64,000 nucleotides of DNA from Nothopassalora personata (taxonomy: Eukaryota > Ascomycota > Dothideomycetes > Mycosphaerellales > Mycosphaerellaceae): contig CM066298.1 of the NCBI GenBank assembly GCA_033816765.1, forward strand, positions 992,001 to 1,056,000, read 5' to 3'. The position numbers were made by a program, and so were the translations under genes. Position 1 is the first letter of the stretch, and the number at the start of each line of letters is the position of its first letter. The notes below the pieces were generated by a model, which searched no databases, was not told the DNA's origin, and was given only the letters and a program-made list of their open reading frames with translations. This document shows positions 31,743 through 44,869 of the stretch, in pieces.

Positions 31743-34700
31743 ATTCGTAAGAAACTATATCTACTAGGCTACGGCTCTAGGACGTAATATCCTGACACTT
31801 TTAACCCTTACGCGTACTCCGTAAACTAGATTAGGTTGTCTTCTATAAAGCGCTAGGATATTATATAAATAGTAGGTTTTAAGGGTAATATAACCTAATT
31901 AAGTATAGTAATTACTTACTTTTAGGAAATAAGATTAGGCACCTAAATTATAGGGATTAAGGGCTTCTTATTAAAAGAAGACTTATATAAGCACCCTAAG
32001 GTGCTACTAGTTATAATAAATATAGTTTTTTATACCCTAATATCTAGACTTAATACCCTTATTCTAGACTTCTATCCCTAGTAATTTTATAGTTATAAGC
32101 CTAAGTCGAAAGACTTAGGGTCTCTATACGGTATTGTAGATATCTATTAGTCTAAACTAAGGTACATAATAGACCTTAAGTAATACCTATAGGACTATCC
32201 GTCCGCTACGATAACTAAGGAACTCGACTACTATAATCCTTCGAGGTTTAATAACTTCTATCTTTAGACTTAGGTAAAGGTAGTTAGACTAGACCTTTAG
32301 AAGGACATAGAAGGGAAGTATATAGATAGTACAATAACCTAGGAAATGGATATCGATTTATTACCTAAACCTTAGGAGCCTACTATAGGCTTACCGCCTA
32401 GCCCTCCTATAGAAGATAATAATATAACTGCATAGACCTTATTTAGTAGAATTGGTACATTATACAATTACCGATATACGATATATAGGGATTAGAAGAA
32501 GAAATACGAGGACTTCGTATCCCGTAAACGTTTCCTAAAATCGTATTTCGAAAGAACGATTCCTAGATGTATATTAATAATCTTATAAGCCGACCCGATA
32601 CTCTCTCTACCTAGTAGACGTACATTAAGGCTAAGCTAGAACCTAAGACTAAAATTAGAAGGTTGCTCCTTTAAAGCTAATACAATAAGCTTATAAAGGG
32701 GCCTAAGAGTAAGAATATAGACTAATTTCTTATAAAGTAGCTTAAGCTTAACTAAAAGCTTAGATAGAGGGGACATCTACTTACTCTATATATAAAAGAT
32801 AGCCTCTACCGCACAATTAAAGACACTATTAATATAGCTAAGGGAATAATTATCGCGGAATTAAGTAATAATCTTAAAGACACCGTTTAGAGGTGTCTTA
32901 AATTTACTTAAAGAAACCCTAGCAAATATAAGGTAAACGGCAGTACTAAGAAGAGCGTCTTATTTACTATAATAGGAGACTAATAGACTACTAGTTATCC
33001 CTTAGAAAAGGTAACTAAGGATTACCTAAGGCAAATATATACTAAAATAACTAGAAAACCTACTAAGAAAGCATACCGATTCCTTAGAAAGTGTAATATT
33101 GTTAATTACTACTTACGACTACCTTAGGAAAGCATAGACAATACCTAGAAGAATTAGCTAAAGACCTACCGTAAGTACTTAAAGGATAACCCTTACTTCT
33201 ATAGAATTTAGGTAAATAGATATAAGGATCTAGAGGTCCTTAAACTTATAAAGAATCCTTAGTCTAACTTAAGAAAGGAGGTAGAAGGAACGGATTCGAG
33301 ACTAAAAGGGTTATACGGACTATGCGCAATTAAGACCTAAGGGGTATACTCCTCTAATAACTTATCTAAGGAGAACTCCTAGCTACTTAATAGGGGATCT
33401 AATGTTCACATTATAAATAAACCTACGAAGGCCGAATTCACCCTAGAATCGATCCCTAAGGATACACTTATCTACGTAGCGGCTACTACGCTTAGAGGAG
33501 TAGTAAAGGGTACCGTAAAGCTCTATATTAAGTTACTAGACGGACATTTAGTTACCCTAGACCTTAAGAACACCCTCTATATTCTAGGATTTTATTATAA
33601 TATTATCTTACTTCCTTAAATATAAAAGAAAGGTCTTTTCTTAGACGAGTATGCTAATATCTAGTACGATAGCGATAATGCTAGGGTAGCTAAGGTCTAT
33701 AGATTAGGGAATCTACTATACCTAAATGTAAGTACTCTAGTAAAAGGAGAACCTATAACGATTACTAAGTAGCCTATATCCGAAGATAGTACCCTACTAT
33801 CGGTTACTAAGGCTCTAAAATAATAATTAAGGAGCGTAGCTATAGCTAGAAGCCGTATACCTCTTCTAGTAGTTCCGAGGATAATAAGGGACTACTACGA
33901 GGTCCTTAGATACCCTAGACTAGAGCAAATAATGCACCTATAAGACGTAGTTAAGGGCATTAAGATTGTAGGATCGGAAGAACTACCTAAGACTAACGAG
34001 TATAAACCCTATACCCTCTTAAAAGGACATAAAAGAATATCTCGAAGGTCTAGGATTAAAATACGACCTCCGTCAATACTTAAGAACATCGTAATCGACC
34101 TTATAGAATTTAATGTAGGGTATAATAGGAACTAATATACCTTCTATACTAGTAATAAGGATATAGGACTTTAATCCAACTAGAATTTTCCTTAGAGGAC
34201 CTAAGAAAACGTAATTGAAGTATCTTATAAGGTTTATTTAATCCTTTAGTAGGTTACTTACAGTTCTACATTTAGATAATAATAAAGCCTATATGGTAGT
34301 ATTTAGATCTTAATTACTCTAAGATAGGGTTACTTAGAAACTAAGTACCTCCTATATACCTACTTAGGACCTAGTAGAAGTGACCGGAAAGCACCTAATT
34401 ACTACTACTAGAGTATTAACCTTATTAGTAAACCTACCCTTAAATCTATAGCCTAAGATCGTCTTAATAGCCGCGTACCTTATAAATAGGACACTATCTA
34501 AGAAGTTAGGATAGAAGACCTTATTCAAGGCTACTACGGGTATTAAGCTAAGCCTTACTTATATCTATAAGATAGGTTCTAGGGCATACGCTTATAAAAC
34601 TAATAAGAAAGAACGCCTACGTACTTATAAAATGGACTGTCGATACTATATCAGATACTTAGTTAGATTTAAGGCTATAACATCTACCGGATCTAGATAC

Positions 34701-36968
34701 TATCCTATAGACAAGTTATTAGATCTAGGGATGTTACCTTTAATAAGAAACTAAGGTACGAGGGCCTTTATAACGTTAACCTCGGACTAGCTATCTAAGG
34801 TAACGAGAGACTTCTATATATTATAGAACCTCTAAGACTAGCCTATAAAGGACAATTTTAGGAATTACTATTAATAATTGACCTTTTATTACCTTAAGCT
34901 TAGGGGGTAGGGAACAGTACACCTTATAGTAACCCTTAGGAGATAGGAGATAGCACACCTTAAGAAGTAGATAAGAAAATTCCTTATAATAACATAATTT
35001 AAATAAGAGAATTAGAGTTTAATTATTAATAGATACACCCTTAGACCTTGTAGCTAGATCCGTAAATCGGCCTAGAAACCTAACTTTAGCTTTTTAGACT
35101 ATTCGTTCCTCTAGGGAATATATATAGGTTAAGAGGATTAATTAGAGCAAGACCTAAAACCTTAGACTTAGAATAAGAGACCCTTAACATAATCTATTAA
35201 ACTAAGAAGCTAAGGTACGATAAAGAACTAATACTCAATTCTTACTATTAAGAGGACTAAAATCTGATCTACGCTCTTAAAGGGACCTTAAGAGAGTAAT
35301 ACTTTAACTATATTATCTAAGGCAACTATAATAGGGTACATACTACCTCCTAAACTAAAGTAATAGAAGGATCTTAATATATACCCCTATAGGGAAGCAT
35401 TTAGGGCAGTAAGCATCGAAGAATTTAATAAGCAATTTATAATAAATAGTCTATCCTAGTATGATAAGGCTAAAGCAGTAGGGCACCCGATAACGTCGAT
35501 AACCTAGGTATAGAAATACAAGCTTAACTAAAACGTAGAACTCCTAAAATGTAACGCTCGGGTATACGCTTAAGGTAATTAAAAGGATACTATAGGGGAA
35601 ACCTACGTAGTAACCCTCTATATAAGACTCTTTAGGTACATAATAGTACTAGTAGCTTACTTTAACCTTAAGACGCTATAGATAGATGCCGTAAACGCCT
35701 TTCTCAATGCCCCTATACTATCGCTAGTGTATATATACGCCCCTAAAGGATCTAAGAAGGGACGAATGCTCTTAAGGTGCTATAAGGCCCTTTACGGATT
35801 TAAGGAGTCCCCTCTACTATAGTATTTAGAACTTAAAGACACCCTTAATAACCTTAGCCTATCTAAAGTTACGGACTGTTTATTTATTAATAGTAAATTC
35901 TTAGTCCTAGTTTTCTTCTATATAGATAACATCTACTTTACCTAGCCCTTAAAATCCGAATTAATAGCTAAGGAGCTAGTCTAAGAATTAACTAACAAAT
36001 ACAAGATAAAGGTAATAGGACCTATTAAATAGTTCTACGGTATTTATATTACTCGCGATCGTTAATAACAAATCCTTAAGCTTAATTAGAAGGCCTATAT
36101 TAAGAAAATTAGGCATCGCTACGGCATCTTAAGGCCGGAGAAGAGAATTAAAACTCCCTTACTAGTAGGCTATATTAGCCTAAGAAACGAGCTATAGGCT
36201 ACTTAGGAAGAAATTAACGTTTATAGGTCCTAAGTAGGGTCGGTGAACTTTATAGTAGTAGAGACTCGCCCTAATACATCCTTTATAGTCTCTATTCTTT
36301 CTTAGTACCTAACTGACCCTATAAAGGAGGCTCTTAGGGTGGTAAGACACTTAATTTAATACCTTCTCTATACTACGAAGTACTCTATTAAGTACTACGG
36401 CCTACCTAAAGATTCGAACTTAACGCTACTAGAATTCTATAGGGCCTTAGATACCTTATTTGCGGATAATAAGGAAACTCGTAGATTAAGTAAGGCCTTC
36501 GTATTCTTTCTTTTTAGGGGGATTATTAACTAGAGAGCGGTTAAGTAGGGAATAGTTACGAAATTAAGTACTAAATTAGAGCTATATATCCTTAGTTACG
36601 CCGCCTTAGAGGTCCTATAGTAGGAAAGACTCTTTAGTACCGTTACCTTTAAATTGGAAAATTAGATACTACTATACTATAATAACTAGTAGACTATAAG
36701 GGTTGTTAAAGCTCTAAATAGTAGAATCGATACTAAAATAAGGCATCTAGACGTCTAATAATACTAGCTTAGGGAATAGTACTAAGTAGGACGCCTTAAA
36801 ATTAGCTAGATAAGAACATAAGAGATAGCCGTAGACGGTTTAACTAAGGTCCTAAGTCCTTAATAGCACTAGCGGTTTATAAATTACCTTAATCTAGGAG
36901 ATTAGTAAATAGGTATACCCTTGCCTTAATAGCTAGGGGATACTATTCTTACTTTACTTCTAAAATAA
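31743..36968 (+). mobile_element. Copia-2: RIP-mutated Ty1/Copia element, left part
   Basis: Plus-strand coding remnants run from about 32.4 kb to 36.9 kb with TAG/TAA at former CAG/CAA/TGG codons. The protease motif near 33,390 reads LLNRGSNVHIINKP (Asp changed to Asn). A GAG-pre-integrase/integrase region spans about 33.9-34.6 kb. The reverse transcriptase at about 35.5-36.1 kb includes IDAVNAFLNAP, YKALYGFKESPLL and FYIDNIYF (YVDD equivalent, Asp to Asn). RNase H follows to about 36.85 kb. A 3' LTR appears to begin after the purine run ctagggga (about 36,925-36,932), and Gypsy-A interrupts it at 36,968. The 5' LTR was not identified: 31,743-32,400 is CpA-depleted and holds nothing I recognise. 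Confidence 0.75.
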
Positions 36969-37166
36969 TATAAGGGTAGCCTATAGCTAACCCTTATATA
37001 TAATGCGGCTATGCCCGGCTTAGTATGCCGCACGTGACGCGTATACGTACACTAGGAGACGCGTATAGAGTCTATAGAAGAAAGTAAGCTTTAGTTTATC
37101 TACGATTAGAAGATCGTAGGCGTACTATATATTACGATATCCCCTTATAGCCTTACGGTCCTTATA
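36969..37166 (+). repeat. Gypsy-A 5' LTR
   Basis: It starts tataaggg and ends ccttata; the expected TG and CA ends are both converted to TA, which RIP would produce. Same length as the 3' copy. Confidence 0.85.
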
Positions 37167-37499
37167 GTTCTAAAGCTTCCTCTCGTTATAATCTATATAC
37201 GCTATAGAGCCTAATCGCGACGCGTACGACGGCGAGTTGCCTACGCCCCCCCTAAGCCCTAGAGTATAGTAGTAGGCGCGTCGTATAGCCTTAGTTACGA
37301 GAAGAGAGGCCTTACGGGCTAAGATTAAAGAGTAAGAGATATAGCGGGAGATCGAGCGGCTAGAGATCCTACGCGCTATAAGCGTACCATCTTTAGAGCG
37401 TATAAGAGGGAGGAGAGAAGATTACCTCCCTACTATAACCCCTACCTCTATCTCTATAACTACTAACGATAATATTATAGTACTAGGCGCGGCCGTAGC

Positions 37500-38460
37500 G
37501 TATACGACGCGACCGCGTCTAAAAGAGCCGACGCCTTTTAGAGTTCGATAAGGAAGGTAAGGGTATTCCTTCGGGAGCTCTTACTTATCTTCGCCCTCTT
37601 AGGTACTATATACGCAATAGACGAATTAAAGGTCCTATATAGGGTTATATACCTTAGCGGAGAGATAAGCGAGCGATAGTATACTAACTATAGCGCCGTT
37701 AACCTTATAGGGTATATATACTAGGACTTTAAGGAGTTCTATCGAGACGTATACGGCAATCCTATAAATCGCGTACTTAACGTTATATTAGAGTACGAAG
37801 GTACGAAATAGAAGGATAACTAGATAGCGCGATAGTTTACGACTAAGCTAGATATTATAGAGGACTAGTTAGGTAACTACTTAGAAGCGTAATATATACG
37901 GTACCTACTAGTAAAGCTTACGCCTCGCTTACGGTCCGCTATCGTTAGCTACTATAATATCCCTACGACTAGAGAAGACCTAGTAGTCCTAGCCTCGCGT
38001 ATCGAAAGCACCGAGCGCCGAGGTAGTAGCGGAGAGTACGACCGCGGGTAGTATATACGTCGTAAGCGTAAAGCTAAGGACGTACATAAGCGGGCCGATT
38101 GCCTAAAGTAATAGAAGTAGAGTTAAGTACCGGGCGCCTCGGGTGCGAGTTAGTAGCGAGACGCCGGTAGCTCGTCTTTAACTAGCTAGAAGTCGAAGGT
38201 AGAGTACTACGGCTACGGTAAGAAGGGTTACTATAAGACGGAGTACCGAAGTAGACACCTATAGAAGGACCGTTACGCGTAAGCGGTTCGTAGGCTAGAA
38301 ACTATCGAGGCTTTAACTAAGAAGGGTAAATAGGGAAAAGGTAGAGGACTAGGTAAGGGTCGCTCCTAAGTCCGAGTTTCTATATAGACCCCTTAAGGTA
38401 AGTCGATACGAGTCTAGCGCGTTACTTACGAGGCGCTATCGAGACGCGTAAGGGCTTTCG
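37500..38460 (+). pseudogene. Gypsy-A Gag remnant
   Basis: Degenerate frame with a charged N-terminal part. A zinc-knuckle remnant near 38,204-38,245 reads YYGYGKKGYYKTEYR, where every Tyr sits at a position that is Cys or His in CCHC knuckles (TGC to TAC and CAC to TAC are the RIP changes). Confidence 0.7.
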
Positions 38461-38959
38461 CGAGGCTACGTTTCTTCTAGATAATAGTATAGATTTAAGC
38501 TTAGTATCGTACGAGTATATACTCCGATACTAGATATAGCCTATTAGTAGTATAAAGCTTCTAAATCTAGAGTCGTACGTGTAGGACTAACGGCATTACT
38601 ACGGCGCCTATACGGTTCGCGTACGACTAGCTAACGATATAGGAGTAGAGCGCGTAAGCGATGCTATCTACTATATAGCGCCTATAGGTAGGCCGTTAGT
38701 TATCTTAGGTAGACCCTAGCGGTATCATAATCGGATTATAAAGGCCGATAAGGACAACTAGTAGTACTATAGTATAGAGACGCCTACGATTTAGTAGCGT
38801 AACGTACGCGAGTTCCTTAAGGATCTCGAGAGCTTAAAGTAGGTTTATACGATAAGTATTTAAGTTATTACTATAGTAGTATCCGAAGGAGAGGGTTCCT
38901 TATAGCCTAAAGAATTTATAGACTTCCGAGATATATACGTACCTAATAAGTAGGTAAAG

Positions 38960-41770
38960 CGTAAGATACCCAATAGGGTTAAGTATACGATTAATCTCGT
39001 CGAAGGAAAGAAACCCCCTTTTAAGCCGCTATACTACTAGTCCTTAACTAAGCTAGAGGCCTTAAAGAAGTACCTTACGTAAGTAATAGAGAAGGGGTAG
39101 ATTAGGCGATCCGTAAGCGAGACGGGTACGCCTGTCCTATTTGTACTAAAGAAGAATAGTACTCTTAGGCTCTATATAGATTATAGAGGCCTAAATAAGA
39201 TTATAGTAAAGAACCAATATCTACTACCCCTAATTAGTAAGACCTTAGATAGGCTATAGGGTACGAGGCTCTTTACTATAATCGACCTATAGGACACCTA
39301 CTAGCGTATTTCTATTAAGCAAGGAGACGAGTAGAAGACTACGTTTCGTACGCAATACGGTTACTACGAGTACTTAGTTATACCTTTTAAGTTAACTAAC
39401 GCACTAGCTACCTTTTAGGGGTACATTAACAAGACCCTTACTAGGTTAGTAGATAACATCTACGTAGTCTACCTAGATAACATCCTTATCTATATCGTAA
39501 CGCGTAAGGAGCACGTACGAGCCGTACGCGTAGTACTAGAGAGGCTACAAAAGTTCGTACTATTTACGAACCTAAAGAAGTATAGCTTCTTCTAGGAGAG
39601 TACTGAGTTCCTAGGGTTTATTATAAGCGTCGTAGGCGTATCAATAGATAGGAGTAGGGTAGCTATAATCGAGGAATAACCTATACCTACGAGTTTTTAT
39701 AAGGTTTAATCCTTCCTAGGATTCTATAACTTCTATAGGTGCTTTATCGAAGGGTACTCGAGGATTACGAAGCTATTAATAGACCTACTAAAGGGATGTA
39801 AGAATAGCAAGAAGCAAGGGCCTCTTATATAGTCCGCTTACGAGGAGTAAGCGTTCTAACGGCTAAAAGCTAGGTTCCTCGGAGCACCTATCCTAAGGCA
39901 CTTCGATCCTTCGTTACGTACGAGGGTTAAACGGATGCCTTAGGTTTTACGATTATAGGCATTATCTCTTAGCTATTTAGGACTAAGTAGTATCTAATTG
40001 CCTTCTATTCTCGTAAGATAATACCTACCGAGTGCAATTATAAGACCTATAACTAAGAGCTACTAGTAGTAGTAGAGGCATTTAAGCATTAGCGACCGTA
40101 CCTCGAAGGCGCATCGTATACGGTTTAGGTGCTAGTTAACTATACGAATCTATAGGGTTTTATAATAGTAAAGGAGCTAAATAGGAGGTAAGCTCGATAG
40201 GCGACGTTTCTATAATCTTTCGACTTCGTAGTATAGTATAGGTCGGGGAAGAGTAACCTAGCCGATACGCTATCGCGACGTAGTAACTACGTACGCGTAG
40301 CGTAGTAGACGTCGAACTTGCTTCCTACGCTATAAAGTAAGCTATCTTTCTAGAAGGAATCCCTATTAAGAGAGGACGAGCCTATAGTAAGCCTCGTAAC
40401 CGCTACCTACGAGAAGATATAGGATAAGGCGACGATAACGGTAGTAGGAGCCTACGAGCCGTAGGGGACCCGATCGCTACTAGTAAGAGTATACGCTATA
40501 ATAATATAAGGCGGCCTAGGTAAACTACTTATACTCTAATAAAAATCGTATAGGGGAGAGACGATAGGTACGTCGTATACTTATCGTAGGCGCCTAGCGG
40601 AGGGGACGCTAAGGGTTAGTATATAAAAGACGAGTTAGTCTATCGTAGAAACGCGATTATAGTACCCGAAGATTATACAGTAAGAGTATAGCTACTCTAT
40701 ATATATTATAACGACCTACTAGTAGGGCACTTTAGTAAGGTAAAGACTAAAGAGCTACTACGACGTTATTACTAGTAGGAATTACTTAGTAAGGATATAA
40801 GGGAGTATATTAGAAACTATAGAGTGTATTAGACCTCGAAGGTAAGGCGCTATTAACCCTACGGCGAGCTATAGCTACTACCTAGGCTAGACGGTCTATA
40901 GTAAGAAATTACTATAGATTTTATTACAGATCTACCGCTAAGTAAGCGAGGAGAATATATATATAATACGATCCTAGTAATTGTCGACCGCTACTCTAAA
41001 ATAAACTTATATATTCCTACGACTAAGATATATATAGCCGCGGAGCTTACGAGGATCTTACGAGACGAAGTCGTACGGTATTATAGCGTCCTAGCGGGTA
41101 TAGTAAGTAACCGCGGGTTAGTGTTTACGAGTAAGTTCTAGAGTAACTTCTACTTCGAGGCGTAGGTAAAGCGTAAGCTATCTATAGCTTTTTACTCGTA
41201 GACTAACGGTTAGACTAAGAGGGTAAACTAAACCTTAGAATAGTACCTTTGTTATTACTATAGCGAGAACTAGATAGAGTAGGCTAAGTAGCTAGCTATT
41301 ACTAAATTCGTATGTAATAATAGCGTCTACCCTACGCTACGTATAAGCCTATTCGAGATAGCGTATAGTTAGAGACCTAAGATTACCCTAATACCTATAG
41401 GATCTTAAGGTGAGATCCGGGAAGGGGAGGTACTAGTAGCGGTAGACTTAGTTAACCGTATGCGAGAGATACGCACTACGCTTATAAAGCGTTAGGAAAT
41501 CGTAGTAGCCGACTAGACTCGCTACTATAATAAGACTTGTAAGGCTAAGAGCTATTGCGTAGGTAATATAGTCTTATTATCTACGAAGAACCTAAGGTTA
41601 GCATTACCGAAGAAGAAGATAGGTCCGAAGTTTATTAGACCGTACCGTATTATTGACGCTATCGGTTTATAGGCGTACCGCCTAGTACTACTAGCCGACT
41701 TAAGAATTTATAATACATTCTATATATCTCTCCTCGAGCCGTACGCGGGTAGCGAGAAGGATAGAGGTAC
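38960..41770 (+). pseudogene. Gypsy-A Pol remnant (RT, RNase H, integrase)
   Basis: Almost continuous frame apart from RIP-type stops. Reverse transcriptase: [11 protein letters not shown] near 39,170, GYYEYLVIPFKLTNALATFQ near 39,360-39,420 and VVYLDNILIY near 39,465-39,490 (YLDD with Asp to Asn). RNase H lies around 39.9-40.1 kb. The integrase has the family's TIDFITDLPLS near 40,915 and IVSNRGLVFTSKFQ near 41,100, where the catalytic Asp of SDRG is changed to Asn. Confidence 0.83.
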
Positions 41771-41819
41771 TATAGCCCTCGCTAATAAGGACGGGGTATA
41801 TAAAGTAGAGGTAGTACTA

Positions 41820-41945
41820 GGAAGCGTAAGTATAAGGGTAAAGTGCAGTACCTAGTGCGATAGAAGGGCTAGCTAGAAGAGTATAATAGCTAGGAGCTAG
41901 TATAAGGACTCGCGAATGCTACGCGTATAGTAGCTAAATATAAGG
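41820..41945 (+). pseudogene. Gypsy-A C-terminal chromodomain remnant
   Basis: The frame reads KYKGKVQYLVR-stop-KG-stop-LEEYNS-stop-E. The three stops fall where chromodomains have Trp (TGG to TAG), giving the YLVrWkGw...W-E pattern. A chromodomain after the integrase identifies a chromovirus, a group known to target heterochromatin. Confidence 0.75.
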
Positions 41946-42639
41946 CGTTAGCGAAGACGGTATAAGCCGGCGGAAGGATCCGCGAAGGCTACGCGCATAG
42001 TAGTCGAATATAAGGTACCTACGAAGGTCGTATAAGGCGCTAAAACAAGGGCATAGGTTATGCATTTAGGCCTTAATCCTTTAGTAGCCGGATATAAGGA
42101 CCTTACCCTTTAGACATAACCTCCTCTTTTTACTAATAATACGGGGGGAGGCCTATCTAATAGTATCTATATTAACGGTAGCCTCTACCCCTAATAGTAA
42201 CATTAGCTATAACCTATATATAAGATACTAACTCTTAGTAAATTCTATCGGACTAAAAGGCTCGCTTACTTAGTTAAGTAAATACCCCCGATAGTAATAA
42301 CATTAGAGAGGAAGGTAAGGAGAGAGAAGAGTAGAGAGAAGATTATTTATTTAAACTAAACTTTTATAGGCGCGCTACGGCGCTACGTAGATAAAAGATA
42401 GGCGCGTAGTAGGCGGCTAATATACGCGGAGCGCGCAATTACTCGTTATTATCGTTATTATTATCCTCCTTATTATACTCGCCTCGTAGGGCTAGTAGGA
42501 GAAAGGCCCTATCGGCCGATATAGTATTAATGTTTCTAGCCTATAGGAACTATAACTACGGTTAGTATAGGACACGTATACGATACGTATATTACTTATA
42601 GTACGGCCGAGCTCAAAGAGCCTATTAAGGGCCCTATTC

Positions 42640-43013
42640 TACTCTTACTATAGAACTATAGACGTAGTAGCGGCGGCGGAGGAGGGGGTAGTAGTAGTAG
42701 AGGCGCCGGCGAACCGTATACGGGTGTCGCCTAGGCGCTTATTCTTATAGGTACTAAACTACCTCTTAGCCTAGAAGGAGGCTAGCCGATTTATATAGGG
42801 AGTAATAGTACGCCGTACGCGGCGAGCGTAGAGAGCGCTAGCGAGGCGTAGTACTTACCTCTAAGATCTACTTACCTAGCTAGGCGTAGACCTCGTACTA
42901 CTAGTCTAGAGTATCCTACTCCTACTTAGTAATAGGGTTACTAAGCCCTTAGATAAGCTTATCGCGCTAGGCGCGAGCGGTACGTAGGCGAGCTACTATC
43001 TACGCGATAGCGA
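42640..43013 (-). pseudogene. Antisense reading frame in the 3' part of Gypsy-A
   Basis: The minus strand reads as a helical, charged protein broken only by TAG/TAA (segments such as RDKLI, GLSNPITK, QYEVYA-like and GKQILEVS-like). It continues in frame on the other side of the nested insertion from 52,504 to about 52,650. It lies opposite the sense strand between the chromodomain and the 3' LTR. No family recognised. Confidence 0.4.
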
Positions 43014-43018
43014 CGCTA

Positions 43019-43186
43019 TGTTACGGATTAGTTCTACGAGGTAGAAAGAATCTAGGACCGGAGAACTAATAACGGTGTAGGCCCGTAGGGGACACGTTAG
43101 AGGTTACGTGAGTCTAGGCGACTAGGACGACTAGACGACCGGACGAGCTAGTCGAACGGTTAGACACGACGCTAAGACATAGTACT
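43019..43186 (+). repeat. Gag-only element, 5' LTR
   Basis: The first 159 bp match 52,331-52,489 with very few transitions; after that the copies diverge, so the right boundary is approximate. Confidence 0.75.
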
Positions 43187-43271
43187 ATATAGACGACGCT
43201 CTTTTGCAAGTAGATAGGAGCCTCGTGCTTAACTTATTTTAAGTATACACTATATACTGTTTAGGACCACT

Positions 43272-43477
43272 TATTACGTTACAAGTGGTTAGAAGTTATA
43301 AAATGGGCTTATAAAGGTGTTTTAAAAGCAGATAGTAGATTACATGTGTCTAAGCTAGAATTGAAGGGGCTGCTTATGAAAAGGCTGTAGGTGACTAATT
43401 AATGTCACCTAATTCTTAGCGGCTGCTACCTTAGGTTTAATTAGGCTGTAGCGCCGGTGTACGCTTAGATCGTAACA
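43272..43477 (-). repeat. Copia-3 3' LTR
   Basis: On the minus strand it starts TGTTACGATCTAAGCG. The other end is changed from CA to TA. Confidence 0.85.
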
Positions 43478-44869
43478 CACCCCCTTAGCTCGTGCGGCTT
43501 ATAGGTGAATAAGCTAATTGCATGTAATCGCGTGTACCCTATCTATTACCTATCACCCTACCTACCTACCTTATGACGTTAGGCTTCGTTACTGCGTGCT
43601 TGTTAGAGCTCCATTATGAGCTACATAGTAGGGTGCAAAGTTAGCGTTTTAGGTAAGGCTATTGTCCTAGCCTCATATCCCTATTCATAATCTTACTAAG
43701 TCCCTCATACTATAGTTAACCTATATAATAGGTTCTAAACGATGTGAATCTTATCCGGTAGGGTGGCTGAGCTGTTCTTATAGTACTAAACGGCAAGGCG
43801 TGCTATCTCCCTACATTTCAACGGACATGTAAGGTTATAGGTTCGAGTCCTAGGGGTTATTATATCTACTGAATTTATTGCTTGGCCTATCGTCCGCTTT
43901 AATGTCCGCTCTATTATTCTTGATCAAAATCCTAGGTGTTATAGTACGCTATTGCTTCGGCAATTAGGGTGCCTTACTACTATCTAATAACCGCGCACAT
44001 GTAACTTCGGTTACGGTCTTAGAGAACTCCGCTTCCTACCTTAGGTAGAGATTACTATTTAGCTACGTCCTAGTAGGAACTCTTTTACCTAATGAAAGGT
44101 CTTTATAGCTTATGAAGGCCTTATCTTTTTACTTAGGGTAAGGGTGATCCTAGCGACGGTAGTGCTATAGGTACTGCACGCCTAGCGGGTGGAGATGCTG
44201 TCTCTAAGTAAGGTGAGGACGATAATAGAGGCATCGATGATGTTATAACGATCGTTGTAATATAGTAACGGAGGTAGTGATAGTAATGCTACTAGTAGCG
44301 AGGTTAATAGTGTTTCGGCGCCTATGATTAGCTACGCCGTTGTAGGTGCTTATACGCTACACCGCTGCTAGTAATAGGGGCGTTTCCGGTCCTTTTACTA
44401 TAGGCTAATAGGAGTCCGAGAAACACCTAGTAATAATAGTACTAGGGCAGCGCCGGTGAATAGTGGACGCTTACTCTAGCGGTGGCGGCGCTAGCGGCGC
44501 TAGGCGGTAGTGCGGAGCCGGTAGAGGAGACAGTAGTACCGAATATACTATATAGCCTCTACCGGTCTATGTTAGTTAAAGAAAGAGGAAGGGTTTAGAA
44601 CTAAAGAGGTGTTTTTATGCAGTCCTACTACTAGTTCCTTCCTGTTTTAGTATAAAAAGGATAAAAGGGAAGTCGCATCTATCCGAATGCGGAAGGAGAG
44701 GCATAATGGAAGTAGCGCTTAGTAGTGGCTAATTACTATGTCGTGCATGCTATAATGCGCCGAGAAGAGGAGTCCTATAGTCAAAGCCTAGTGCTAGTAA
44801 CTATCGAGAAGAGCTACTAGTATAGTAGGCCTACGTATCTTAAGCGTTATTATCACCTCCTAAGGTGAT

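Noticed and set aside
43750..43865. tRNA-like segment (ggctgag ... ggttcgagtcc) inside Copia-3
   Set aside because: A T-arm-like ttcgagtcc and a D-arm-like ggctgag are present, but the putative acceptor ends do not pair and no anticodon arm can be placed with confidence. At best a decayed tRNA relic.
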